From Mangrovibacterium diazotrophicum (GTDB taxonomy: Bacteria > Bacteroidota > Bacteroidia > Bacteroidales > Prolixibacteraceae), in contig NZ_RAPN01000006.1 of NCBI RefSeq assembly GCF_003610535.1, positions 168,724 to 232,723 of the forward strand: a stretch of 64,000 bases of DNA, in the 5' to 3' direction. The notes under the pieces are model-generated. The model saw nothing but the letters and a program-made list of their open reading frames with translations. It searched no databases and had not been told where the DNA came from. A program made the position numbers and the translations under genes. Below are positions 37,829 through 46,833 of this stretch, one piece after another (the first letter of the stretch is position 1; each line of letters starts with the position of its first letter).

Positions 37829-37856
37829 TTGAGTTTCTCAGAAAAGTTTATTTTTG
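37829..37856 (+). promoter_or_regulatory. mltG promoter
   Basis: TTG at 37829-37831 and TATTTTTG at 37849-37856, 17 bases apart, match the Bacteroidota -33/-7 pattern. The ATG is 18 bases downstream. Confidence 0.5.
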
Positions 37857-37874
37857 CAGGACAAAATTGAAAAC

Positions 37875-38936
37875 ATGGAACTGAATACGCGCAATCGCCT
37901 GATGCTTTTTCCCAAATTAAACAAGCTCATTATTGTCATTTTTGCAATCGCTTTTGTTGCGGTTGGGTTGTACGGCTACCGCCTTTTTAACTACATCTTT
38001 GAAGAGAACGTCAAGAGTCCCGGCAGCATTACTATTCCTTACGACGCAAGTTTCGAACAAGTTCTTGATTCGCTGCGCAAAATGGACATTCTGGAGAATG
38101 AGAAAGCTTTCAAATGGGTTGCAAACAAGAAAGACTATCCTGCTTTTATTAAGCCCGGAAAATATATTTTCGATAAAGGAATGAACTCCAATTCGCTGGT
38201 AAATATGTTGAAGGCCGGTAACCAAAAACCAATCACCATCACCTTCAATAATCTCCGTTTCATGGAAGATTTGGCCGGAAAAGTCTCCAAGTATATTGAA
38301 CCGGATTCAGCCGAGTTGATCGCTTATCTGGATTCAGCAAGTATCATGGAGCAATATGGTTTCGACAAACCTTCGTTTCACGCCATGTTCATCCCGAACA
38401 GCTACGAAATGTACTGGACCACAACCCCGGAACAATTTGTGTCGCGCATGCACGCCGAGTACAACCGTTTCTGGAACGCCAAGCGATTGGCCGAAGCTGA
38501 CTCGCTTGGACTGACACCAGTACAGGTAATTACATTAGCCTCTATTGTTCAGGAAGAAACCATCAAGCCGGATGAAAAACCAATTGTTGCCGGACTTTAC
38601 CTGAACCGGATTCACAAAGGCATGCTTTTGCAGGCTGATCCGACGGTTAAATTTGCCCTGGGTGATTTCGGCATCAAGCGAATCCTGACCAGGCATCTTG
38701 AAATTGATTCGCCCTACAACACCTACAAATTTGCCGGCCTCCCTCCCGGCCCGATTAATTTCCCGGAAGTATCGAGCATTGAAGCCGTGTTGCATGCTGA
38801 CAACAACAAATACCTGTACATGTGTGCCCGCGAAGATTTCTCAGGTTACCACAATTTTGCCCGTACTTTAGCGCAGCACAATGCCAATGCTGCCAAATAC
38901 AGGAATGCCTTAAACGAGAATAAGATTTTCGAGTAA
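37875..38936 (+). CDS. mltG: Endolytic murein transglycosylase MltG (YceG-like)
   Basis: 353 aa from the ATG at 37875. Single N-terminal membrane anchor (~residues 16-38), LysM-like domain, then the YceG catalytic domain with likely catalytic E228 in SIVQEETIKPDEKP, followed by AGLYLNRI and YNTYKFAGLPPGPI. Cuts nascent glycan strands and sets glycan length. Confidence 0.95.
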   Translation: MELNTRNRLMLFPKLNKLIIVIFAIAFVAVGLYGYRLFNYIFEENVKSPGSITIPYDASFEQVLDSLRKMDILENEKAFKWVANKKDYPAFIKPGKYIFDKGMNSNSLVNMLKAGNQKPITITFNNLRFMEDLAGKVSKYIEPDSAELIAYLDSASIMEQYGFDKPSFHAMFIPNSYEMYWTTTPEQFVSRMHAEYNRFWNAKRLAEADSLGLTPVQVITLASIVQEETIKPDEKPIVAGLYLNRIHKGMLLQADPTVKFALGDFGIKRILTRHLEIDSPYNTYKFAGLPPGPINFPEVSSIEAVLHADNNKYLYMCAREDFSGYHNFARTLAQHNANAAKYRNALNENKIFE

Positions 38937-39000
38937 ACATCCTTTAACACAAGTTGATTCTATTTAGCTAACATTAGTTTACCTTAACAGACTATCGGGC

Positions 39001-39008
39001 TATGTTTG
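39001..39008 (+). promoter_or_regulatory. Probable -7 box for the first secreted paralogue
   Basis: TATGTTTG matches TAnnTTTG, 11 bases upstream of the ATG at 39019, implying a very short leader. Confidence 0.4.
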
Positions 39009-39018
39009 CATAAAAAAT

Positions 39019-39543
39019 ATGCGCCCCATAGTTGTAATCATACTTTGCTTCTCCGCAGCCAAAGTTTTTGCCCAGGTTGAAGATACGCCCAAGCTGGTGG
39101 CGTTCGACGGATATTTACTACTTGAAGACAGTATTCCGGTGGAAAATGCTTTCCTGATTAACTACCGGACCATGAAGATTGTGGCAACCGATAGCACTGG
39201 TTATTTTAAGACTTTTGCCCAACCGGGTGATTCGCTTATGATAAATCACCTTTCATTGGCTCCGCAAATTGTTCATGTTGGTGAATCGCCCACCAAAAAG
39301 CAAAAAATTGAAGTGGCATACCGTACTTACATGATTCGTCCGGTCATTAGCAATTCCTATTCGTACGAAATGAAGAACTTCGAACACAACATGGAAAAAT
39401 TATATGCAGAACTCCGATCGCTGGGCTACCACCCGGATAGAGCCAGATCCGTCAGGTTAAATCCCTACAATCCAGACGAGTTCAACCCGGGTTTGACAGT
39501 ATCACTGAGTGATCTGTTCGGGCTCTTCAAGAGAAGAAGATAA
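39019..39543 (+). CDS. Small secreted protein with carboxypeptidase-regulatory-like beta domain (paralogue 1)
   Basis: 174 aa. Signal peptide ends AAKVFAQ. Residues ~28-110 form a compact beta domain similar to CarboxypepD_reg/CNA-B-like folds (FDGYLLLEDSIPVENAFLIN, IVATDSTGYFKTFAQPGDSL, VAYRTYMIRPV). The charged C-terminus ends SDLFGLFKRRR. It shares the whole central domain with the next gene (39633-40163), a tandem duplication. Function unknown; such domains often act as adaptor or adhesion modules in the periplasm. Confidence 0.75.
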   Translation: MRPIVVIILCFSAAKVFAQVEDTPKLVAFDGYLLLEDSIPVENAFLINYRTMKIVATDSTGYFKTFAQPGDSLMINHLSLAPQIVHVGESPTKKQKIEVAYRTYMIRPVISNSYSYEMKNFEHNMEKLYAELRSLGYHPDRARSVRLNPYNPDEFNPGLTVSLSDLFGLFKRRR

Positions 39544-39632
39544 ACCGTTAAAAAAAGAATCCGTTTAAAACCTTTGAATTCAACCAACGTTAATATAAAT
39601 TAGACATAGAAACTACGGTAATACCCTCAAAA

Positions 39633-40163
39633 ATGAAAAGGCTGGTTCTAATCCTGATCACTCTTCTATCGATCAATGCGATCGCTTACTGTCAAAATAC
39701 AACTTCGCAATCTTTTGTGTACGACGGATATGTTTATTCGCAAGATTCCCTCCCGTTGGAAGGCGCTTTTTTAATTAACTACCGAACATCGAAAATTGTA
39801 GCGACCGATCATTCCGGTTATTTTAAAATGGCTGTTGAAGCCGGCGACTCCCTGATGGTAAATCACGTTTCGATGGCACCGAAAGTGGTGAATGTTGTTC
39901 CGACTTATCTCAATAAGGCCCATATTTACGTTACCTACCGTACCTACATGGTCAACCCGATTACAACATACGACGAAGAGAAGCAACGCTCGAATCTGGA
40001 ACAAAGCATGGATCAATTAAACCAGGACATCAAGGAACAGATTCTGGTTGACCCGACGAAAAGAACCGGGAACGAGAATACCTACGATGAAGACGTGCAG
40101 AATCCAGGCGCTACTATCATTCGAGTGACGCCAAACATCAGCAAAAAAGATAAAAAAGATTAG
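39633..40163 (+). CDS. Small secreted protein with carboxypeptidase-regulatory-like beta domain (paralogue 2)
   Basis: 176 aa. Signal peptide ends INAIAYCQ. The central domain parallels paralogue 1 block by block (YDGYVYSQDSLPLEGAFLIN, IVATDHSGYFKMAVEAGDSL, VTYRTYMVNPI). The C-terminus differs and is Lys/Asp-rich. It lies 89 bases after paralogue 1. Its stop overlaps the stop of convergent murB by 4 bases. Function unknown. Confidence 0.75.
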   Translation: MKRLVLILITLLSINAIAYCQNTTSQSFVYDGYVYSQDSLPLEGAFLINYRTSKIVATDHSGYFKMAVEAGDSLMVNHVSMAPKVVNVVPTYLNKAHIYVTYRTYMVNPITTYDEEKQRSNLEQSMDQLNQDIKEQILVDPTKRTGNENTYDEDVQNPGATIIRVTPNISKKDKKD

Positions 40164-41182
40164 ATTCCGATCATATTGACTTCGGGCTCCAATGCTACCT
40201 GAAACCGTTCGTGAACGGAGTTCTGAATGTGTTTGGCCAATTCGTAAATTTCATTCCCGGTAGCTGCACCGTGATTGACTAACACCAAAGCCTGCTTTTC
40301 GTGCACTGCGGCATCGCCAACCCGATATCCTTTCAATCCACATTGATCGATCAACCAACCGGCTGCTAACTTATTCTTGCCCTCACCGGCCGGGTAAACA
40401 GGTATTTGAGGAAATTGCTTTTTCAGTTTTTCTGCGAAATCGCTCTCTACAATCGGATTTTTGAAGAAGCTCCCTGCGTTTCCCAAAACCTCCGGATCAG
40501 GTAACTTCGATTCACGAATTGCAATCACCGCGTCGCGAACAAAGTGGATGTTCTCCCCTCCTCTTTTCTCAACCTCAGCTCGTAAATCACCATAATCCAA
40601 TTTGTATTCAATGAATTTATCGAGGCGAAAAACAACAGAGGTCACAATAAAGCGGTTCTTCAGCTCATGTTTAAATACACTGTCGCGATAGCCGAACCGA
40701 CACTCAGCCGCCGGAATATCGTAGGCCTCAAAAGTCTTCAGATCGAAACCTTTCACACTTTCAATGTAATCGCAAACCTCCACACCATATGCGCCAATGT
40801 TCTGGACCGGTGCTGCCCCCACATTCCCTGGGATCAGTGATAAATTCTCCACACCGCCATGCCACTCGCTAACACAATAAGCTACAAACCGATCCCAGTT
40901 TTCTCCTGCACCGACTTCCAGCCACACATGATTGCGATCTTCATTAACCTGCTTTATTCCAGGAATATTGGAGTGAATAACCACCCCGTCAAAATCATCC
41001 ACAAAAAGCATATTGCTTCCACCTCCCAGTAACAAGATGGGCAACTTCTGCCACTCCTGAAAATTGGCTAAAAAGTAAGGTAGATCTTCAAATTCGGTAA
41101 ATTCAAAAAAATATCGGGCCGTAGCCTCGATACCAAATGTGTTGTATGCTTTCAGCGAAAAATTTTGCTCGAAACGAATCAT
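40160..41182 (-). CDS. murB: UDP-N-acetylenolpyruvoylglucosamine reductase
   Basis: 340 aa from the ATG at 41182 (MIRFEQNFSLKAYNTFGIEA), the usual MurB start; an upstream in-frame start adds 13 non-conserved residues. FAD-binding LLLGGGSNMLFVDDF and LSLIPGNVGAAPVQNIGAYGVE; active-site serine region NAGSFFKNP; C-terminal Glu in LEPEVNMIG. NADPH-dependent reduction giving UDP-MurNAc for peptidoglycan. Confidence 0.96.
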   Translation of the reverse strand: MIRFEQNFSLKAYNTFGIEATARYFFEFTEFEDLPYFLANFQEWQKLPILLLGGGSNMLFVDDFDGVVIHSNIPGIKQVNEDRNHVWLEVGAGENWDRFVAYCVSEWHGGVENLSLIPGNVGAAPVQNIGAYGVEVCDYIESVKGFDLKTFEAYDIPAAECRFGYRDSVFKHELKNRFIVTSVVFRLDKFIEYKLDYGDLRAEVEKRGGENIHFVRDAVIAIRESKLPDPEVLGNAGSFFKNPIVESDFAEKLKKQFPQIPVYPAGEGKNKLAAGWLIDQCGLKGYRVGDAAVHEKQALVLVNHGAATGNEIYELAKHIQNSVHERFQVALEPEVNMIGI

Positions 41183-41309
41183 GAATTGATTTTTTGCCAA
41201 AGATAATAGATGCGTTCTCAAATCCGTTTAATTACCGATCCTATTTAAAATTTAGCTGATTTTGTGCTGCAGCACAACGAATAAACATAAAAACAACAGC
41301 GCATTGTCG

Positions 41310-41317
41310 TATATTTG
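41310..41317 (+). promoter_or_regulatory. Probable -7 box for the glycosyltransferase gene
   Basis: TATATTTG matches TAnnTTTG, 24 bases upstream of the ATG. Confidence 0.4.
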
Positions 41318-41340
41318 GCACCGGTTGAAAAGTAAAGTAC

Positions 41341-42462
41341 ATGTCGGTACGCTCAAAAAAAATTGATATTGTTGTTATCAACGACCTGGTAACAGACAAT
41401 CGGGTTCACAAGGTGGCTCAGAGCCTGTTGGAGATGGGCTATACACCAAAACTTACCGGGAGAAGAAAGCGAAAAAGTATGCCGCTTGCCGAGCGCGACT
41501 ACGCTACGCACCGCATGCGCTTGTTCTTCGAACGGGGACCGCTGTTTTACGTTGAATTTAACTTTCGCCTGTTTTTCCGTCTTCTTTTTTCGCGTTCGAA
41601 AATCATATTATCCAACGATTTGGACACGCTTGCAGCAAGCTATTTTGCGGCCAAACTAAGTCGGAAGAAACTGGTTTACGACAGCCACGAATATTTCACC
41701 GAAGTTCCCGAATTGATTGACCGGCCATTTAAACAGAGAATGTGGCGACGACTGGAGAAACTCATTCTGCCGCGTTTAAAAAATGCTTTCACCGTTTCGC
41801 AATCAATTGCCGACGAATACCAAAAATTATACGGTACCCCTTTCAAAGTCATTCGGAATTTACCTGTCCGGAACCAATCACTGGAGTACCAACAAGACCT
41901 GACCGTTGTGCCCCACGAAGAAAAGATTGTCATTTATCAGGGGGCGCTCAATTTGGGACGTGGTCTTGAGTTTGCCATTCAATCCATGCGCTTTTTGCAG
42001 GGCGTACAACTATGGTTGGTTGGTTCAGGAGACCTGGAAGAATACTTAAAAATCCTCGCCCGCCAATTAAATTTGCAGTTCAAAGTCAAATTTTTTGGAC
42101 AGATCCCATTTCAGGAACTATCGCAACTCACAGCCCAGGCCGACTTGGGGCTCTCAATTGAAGAAGACCTCGGACTAAACTATCGCTATGCATTGCCCAA
42201 TAAACTCTTCGATTACATCCAGCACCGCATCCCGGTACTGGTCAGCTCCTTGCCCGAAATGACCCGAATTGTCGAAAAATATGGCATCGGACAAATATTA
42301 CAGACTCATCAACCCGAGGGAATGGCCAAGCAAATCGAGGAACTTTTACATAATGAGGATCTTAGAAAGGAATATCTAAATAAACTTTTGATCGCATCCA
42401 AGGATCTTTGCTGGGAGAATGAGCAACCGGTGCTGAAAAGCATTTTCAATAACCTGCGGTAA
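41341..42462 (+). CDS. GT4-like glycosyltransferase
   Basis: 373 aa with a GT-B layout. The N-terminal half has ILSNDLDTLAASYFAAKLSRKKLVYDSHEYFTEVPEL-type acceptor-domain sequence. The C-terminal half has IYQGALNLGRGLEFAIQSM, LWLVGSGDLEEYL and the donor-site region LSIEEDLGLNYRYALPNKLFDYIQ, ending with IPVLVSS. Cytosolic. Probably acts on cell-surface polysaccharide or glycolipid, but the sugar and acceptor are unknown; no polysaccharide cluster is around it. Confidence 0.85.
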   Translation: MSVRSKKIDIVVINDLVTDNRVHKVAQSLLEMGYTPKLTGRRKRKSMPLAERDYATHRMRLFFERGPLFYVEFNFRLFFRLLFSRSKIILSNDLDTLAASYFAAKLSRKKLVYDSHEYFTEVPELIDRPFKQRMWRRLEKLILPRLKNAFTVSQSIADEYQKLYGTPFKVIRNLPVRNQSLEYQQDLTVVPHEEKIVIYQGALNLGRGLEFAIQSMRFLQGVQLWLVGSGDLEEYLKILARQLNLQFKVKFFGQIPFQELSQLTAQADLGLSIEEDLGLNYRYALPNKLFDYIQHRIPVLVSSLPEMTRIVEKYGIGQILQTHQPEGMAKQIEELLHNEDLRKEYLNKLLIASKDLCWENEQPVLKSIFNNLR

Positions 42463-42521
42463 CATATTCTTAAAAAAATCAAACATTTTATTGATATTTT
42501 TTAATTTTCCAGACCCTTTTG

Positions 42522-42551
42522 TTTGGAGATAAATTCTTTTGGCTATCTTGG
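42522..42551 (+). promoter_or_regulatory. Possible promoter of the small acidic lipoprotein
   Basis: TTTG at 42522-42525 and TATCTTGG at 42544-42551, 18 bases apart. The -7 box is one shift off consensus. Confidence 0.35.
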
Positions 42552-42610
42552 TCCCACCGTTAAGAGTGTTTTTTACCCTGAATTATTTACAAGTTAAACC
42601 CTTATTTGTT

Positions 42611-42793
42611 ATGAAAAAGATTATCTTTTTGTTAGGTATTATGGCTATCATGGCTTCTTGTGGTTCAAAAGCAACAAAACCAGTTGAAGAAGAAGTAGCA
42701 CCTGCAGTTGAAGAAACAGTAGTTGACTCAGTTGAAGTGGCAATGCCTGATTCAGTTGAAGTAGCAATGCCTGACACAGTAGTGGCAGAGTAA
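42611..42793 (+). CDS. Small acidic lipoprotein with short tandem repeats
   Basis: 60 aa from the ATG at 42611. Lipobox MASC (Cys 17). The mature part is almost only Glu/Val/Pro/Ala/Asp, with the octapeptide DSVEVAMP repeated twice followed by a shortened third DTVVAE. No fold expected; intrinsically disordered and strongly acidic. A good terminator follows. Function unknown; probably abundant and surface- or periplasm-anchored by analogy with other small Bacteroidota lipoproteins. Confidence 0.75.
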   Translation: MKKIIFLLGIMAIMASCGSKATKPVEEEVAPAVEETVVDSVEVAMPDSVEVAMPDTVVAE

Positions 42794-42813
42794 TTTTTGC
42801 TTCCAGAATCCAA

Positions 42814-42863
42814 TGATGATGTTTTGAAGAAACCGGTGTTTCTTCGAAACATCATTTTTTTTG
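42814..42863 (+). terminator. Strong terminator overlapping the 3' end of ftsE
   Basis: ATGATGTTT then GAAGAAAC (42816-42833) pair with GTTTCTTC then GAAACATCAT (42838-42855), an 18-bp stem with one wobble and loop CGGT, then eight T. The right arm contains the ftsE stop codon (42852-42854, read leftward). Confidence 0.85.
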
Positions 42864-43574
42864 CTCTAAAAGTTGTGAAAAATCGATTTCCAGCTGTTCT
42901 TTATCAGGGTTCGAAAGTCGAAGGTCGGCACAAAGCAGGGTTTTCGCTTTGAAGTTCTCAATCAGCTGGTAATCGTGCGTGGCCATCACAATGGTTTTGC
43001 CCCTCCGGTTCAGATCCCTGAAGATTTTCATCAGCTCGGCAGAAGTCTCCGGGTCCAAATTTCCGGAAGGCTCGTCGGCCAAAATAAGATCCGGATCATT
43101 CAAAATAGCGCGGGCAATAACAACACGTTGTTGCTCCCCTCCCGAAAGTTCGTGCGGCATCCGGTCCAGGCTATGCAACATCCCTACTCGCTCCATCACT
43201 TCGTGAATTCGATCTTTGATCGCTTTGTCATTTTTCCAGCCGGTCGCTTTCAACACAAAAGTTAAATTGTTACGAACGGTACGATCGGTCAGCAAACGAA
43301 AATCCTGAAAAACAACTCCGATCTTCCGTCTCAAAAGCGGGATCTCGCGGTTCTTGATTCGCCGAAGGTTGTAACCGGCCACATAGGCTTCTCCATTAAA
43401 AATTTCCAACTCCGCGTTAATCAATTTTATCAGGCTCGACTTCCCGCTACCAACTTTCCCAATCAGGTAAACCCACTCGCCCGACCGCACCTCCAGGTGC
43501 ACATCGGCCAAAACCAAATTTTCCTGCTGGTAAACATCAACTCCCTGTAAACGAATGATCGGATTATTCTGCAT
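42852..43574 (-). CDS. ftsE: Cell-division ABC transporter ATPase FtsE
   Basis: 240 aa. Walker [11 protein letters not shown], signature [14 protein letters not shown], Walker B LILADEP, H-loop MATHDYQL. The [23 protein letters not shown] stretch is typical of FtsE. With FtsX it controls peptidoglycan hydrolases at the septum. ftsX is not adjacent. A LolD-like assignment is less likely given the FtsE-type core. Confidence 0.85.
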   Translation of the reverse strand: MQNNPIIRLQGVDVYQQENLVLADVHLEVRSGEWVYLIGKVGSGKSSLIKLINAELEIFNGEAYVAGYNLRRIKNREIPLLRRKIGVVFQDFRLLTDRTVRNNLTFVLKATGWKNDKAIKDRIHEVMERVGMLHSLDRMPHELSGGEQQRVVIARAILNDPDLILADEPSGNLDPETSAELMKIFRDLNRRGKTIVMATHDYQLIENFKAKTLLCADLRLSNPDKEQLEIDFSQLLEQKK

Positions 43575-43731
43575 TTCGGTGTTTTAATGCTGCTTCCCAC
43601 AAAACTAAGTTTTTTTGATTAACCGCCTATGAAAGCTTCAAAATAAACAGCCATTTGTTGAGAACTAAGGCAAGGATTTTGTAGAACGCTTCACTTAAAT
43701 GCTATTTTTACAGTCTATTAAATTAATGCCA

Positions 43732-46700
43732 ATGAAAACAAGACAAGTATTGTTAGCGCTTACAATATGCCTCTTCACCTCTGTCACTTTTGCTCAAAAA
43801 ACCATCCATAATCAATCTGTTTCTGCCGACATTCACACGGCCCGGGATTTGTTCTCCAAGAACCAGTTCATCTCGGCCGGGGCAATTTTCGAACAGGTTG
43901 AAAAGGAGTCAGATCCCGAATCAGACGTTTACGCTGAAGCAGTATACTACCAAGCACTTTGTGCTTTAAAGACCGACGCAAAGAACGGCGAAATACGCAT
44001 GGAGAAATTCCTGCGCGATCATCCGCAAAGCCCCTATACAAATGCGGCAAACTTTGAATTGGCAAATGCCTGGTTTAAAGACGGACGCTATCCCAAAGTG
44101 GTAGCCATCTATAAAGAATTACCGCGCAACGGCTTTTCCAAGCAGGATCAGGATCGGATGAATTATCAAAATGGATACTCACTTTTTCAAATTAAGCGTT
44201 ACGCTGAAGCTGAAAAAGAATTCAATAAAGTCCGAAACGGAAAATCAACCTACGCACCCCAGGCAACCTACTATTGGGGCCACATTAAATACATGAACAA
44301 CGATTTTGACAGTGCGCTCACAGCCTTCAACCAACTGAAGGACAATCCTGCTTTTTCGCCTGTCATTCCGTTCTACATGAGCCAGATTTACTATAAACGT
44401 GGCGAATACGAAAAAGTAATTGAATTTACCGAACCGTTAATAGTCAAGGCCGACAAGCAACAAGTGCCGGAGCTCTCGAAAATTTTAGGAAGCTCTTATT
44501 TCCACCTGCAACAGTTCGACAAGGCCATTCCATATTTGGAGCGCTATTTCGAAACATCGAAAAGCCGCCAGCGCGACGAAAACTACCTGTTTGCTTACTG
44601 CTATTACCGGACCGGGAATTACGAGAAAGCAATCACTCCGTTTGAATATGCTACTGCGGGGAAAGATGAAATGGCTCAAAATGCCTATTATCACTTAGCA
44701 GATTGCTACGTTCATACTGGCGATAAAAACAAAGCGCGGATTGCCTTCGAAGCAGCATCAGACATGAGTTTCGACCGGGCAATTCAGGAAGACGCCTTGT
44801 TCAACTATGCGAAAATCACCTACGAACTTTCTTATTCTCCTTTCAACGAAACCATCAACGCGTTCGATAAATACATCGCGCTCTATCCGAGCTCGGAACG
44901 AAATGATGCAGCTTACAATTACCTGGTGCAGGTTTATATGAGCACCAATAATTTCAAGGATGCCATCGCTTCAATTGAAAAAATTCAGGTAAAAAACCAA
45001 GCCATCCGAAAAGCTTACCAACGCGTGACCTACTACCGTGGTTTGGAACTTTTCAAGGGCCTTTCCTATTCCGAAGCCATTGCTTGTTTCGACAAATCGC
45101 TTGAGAACGGCGAGTTCAACCCGACGTTGCGCGCCACAGCCACTTTCTGGAAAGCTGAAGCAAACTACCGCCTGGGCAACTACGAAGCGGCGATCAACGG
45201 TTTCGAGCGTTTCGGACAAATGCCGGCAGCCCGCACAACCGACGAATACAAGAGCTACAATTACAACCTTGGATATGCCTATTTCAAATTGAAAGATTAC
45301 GCTGCAGCATCTGCAGCATTCAATAAATTCGTTCAATCTGCACCGGAACAAGACGAAAAACTGGCCGATGCCTACAACCGTTTGGGCGACTGCAGTTACA
45401 TCAACCGCGACTTCAACAGTTCGCAAAATGCTTACGCCAACGCGTTAACGCTGAATAAGTACGACGCCGATTACGCCCTGTTCCAAAAAGCAATGAGCGA
45501 AGGCGTTCAACGCCACCCGGAACAAAAAATCGCGAGTCTGAAAAACCTGGTTCAAACCTACCCGACGTCAGCTTATGTTGACGATGCCTTGTATGAATTG
45601 GGACGCACCTACGAACGCGAGAACCAACTCCCGACGGCTGTTTCATACTATAAAAACCTACTGGATGAGTATCCGCAGAGCAGCTATCGCCCGAAAGCGT
45701 TACTGCAACTTGGGTTGATCAGCTACAACCAATCGGACTACAACCAGTCGATGAGCTACTACAAGCAAATCACTGAAAAATATCCGGACAGCGAGGAATC
45801 ACAAGCTGCCATGCTCGGTATCAAAAACAATTACATCGAGCAGAATAATGTGGACGCCTACTTTGCTTACGCCAAACGCCAAGGTTCCAACGTGCAAGTA
45901 ACAGCAAGCGAACAGGATTCGTTAACCTACCTGGCGGCCGAACGACTGGTGATGAGCAAGGATCCAAAAGCCCGTCAGCAACTGGAACTTTACCTGCAAA
46001 ATTATCCACAGGGCAGTTTCAGCCTGAACGCCCGTTTTTACCTGGCCGAAGCTAAATATGCCGACGCTGAATACTCGGCTGCACTAAAAGACTACGAATT
46101 GGTACTGGACCGCACCGACAATATTTTCACAGAAGCCGCGCTGGGCCGGGCTGCCGAACTGCAGTTCAATGCTGCGAACTACGACCAGGCTCTGATTCAT
46201 TACCAACGACTCGAAGTTAGTTCGGGCAACAAATGGAACCTGCTGAAAGCAAGAACAGGAATCATGCGCTGCCAATACGAGCTGGGCAACTTCAAAGCCA
46301 GTGTGGATGCCGCTCAGAAAGTTTTGGCATCGGAAAACCTTTCGGAAGTGCAGAAGCGCGAAGCCGACTACAAACTGGCCAAGTCGTACCTTCAAACCAA
46401 ACAGGAAAAAGAAGCGTTCCCGCTGCTGGAAAGTTTAGCTGAAGACACGCAGTCGCCGGAAGGTGCAGAAGCCAAATACCTGAAGGCTGAAATACTTTTC
46501 AACCAAGGCAAAACCAAGAGGTCAGAAAATGAAATCATGGACTTCATTTCGAAAAACACACCGCACCAATACTGGCTGGCCAAAGGCTTCATCTTGCTGG
46601 CAGACATCTACCTGGCTAACGGTGATCAATTCCAGGCCAAACATACGCTGATGAGTATGATCGAAAATTACCCGGAAGAAAACGATGGTATTATTGAGCT

Positions 46701-46794
46701 GGCTAAATCCAAATTGCAGCACCTGGAAGAACTGGAGCAACAGCAACAGGAGCAAAAACCGGAGCCAATGCAGATTGACCCCAATCAGAATTAG
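43732..46794 (+). CDS. Large exported TPR-repeat protein
   Basis: 1020 aa from the ATG at 43732 (MKTRQVLLALTICLFTSVTFAQK, a clear signal peptide); an upstream ATG would bury it. Nearly all the rest is tetratricopeptide repeat, e.g. AVYYQALCALKTDAKNGE, ATYYWGHIKYMNNDFDSAL, DALYELGRTYERENQLPTAVSYYKNLL. Near ~650-700 it resembles YbgF/BamD-type TPRs. The C-terminus is Gln-rich (LEELEQQQQEQKPEP). Periplasmic scaffold. It is followed after 39 bases by a beta-barrel protein on the same strand; the two probably work together in the envelope. Confidence 0.88.
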   Translation: MKTRQVLLALTICLFTSVTFAQKTIHNQSVSADIHTARDLFSKNQFISAGAIFEQVEKESDPESDVYAEAVYYQALCALKTDAKNGEIRMEKFLRDHPQSPYTNAANFELANAWFKDGRYPKVVAIYKELPRNGFSKQDQDRMNYQNGYSLFQIKRYAEAEKEFNKVRNGKSTYAPQATYYWGHIKYMNNDFDSALTAFNQLKDNPAFSPVIPFYMSQIYYKRGEYEKVIEFTEPLIVKADKQQVPELSKILGSSYFHLQQFDKAIPYLERYFETSKSRQRDENYLFAYCYYRTGNYEKAITPFEYATAGKDEMAQNAYYHLADCYVHTGDKNKARIAFEAASDMSFDRAIQEDALFNYAKITYELSYSPFNETINAFDKYIALYPSSERNDAAYNYLVQVYMSTNNFKDAIASIEKIQVKNQAIRKAYQRVTYYRGLELFKGLSYSEAIACFDKSLENGEFNPTLRATATFWKAEANYRLGNYEAAINGFERFGQMPAARTTDEYKSYNYNLGYAYFKLKDYAAASAAFNKFVQSAPEQDEKLADAYNRLGDCSYINRDFNSSQNAYANALTLNKYDADYALFQKAMSEGVQRHPEQKIASLKNLVQTYPTSAYVDDALYELGRTYERENQLPTAVSYYKNLLDEYPQSSYRPKALLQLGLISYNQSDYNQSMSYYKQITEKYPDSEESQAAMLGIKNNYIEQNNVDAYFAYAKRQGSNVQVTASEQDSLTYLAAERLVMSKDPKARQQLELYLQNYPQGSFSLNARFYLAEAKYADAEYSAALKDYELVLDRTDNIFTEAALGRAAELQFNAANYDQALIHYQRLEVSSGNKWNLLKARTGIMRCQYELGNFKASVDAAQKVLASENLSEVQKREADYKLAKSYLQTKQEKEAFPLLESLAEDTQSPEGAEAKYLKAEILFNQGKTKRSENEIMDFISKNTPHQYWLAKGFILLADIYLANGDQFQAKHTLMSMIENYPEENDGIIELAKSKLQHLEELEQQQQEQKPEPMQIDPNQN

Positions 46795-46833
46795 AGAAAA
46801 CGAGTTTTGAAAAAGAAACAATTTAGCAGACAA

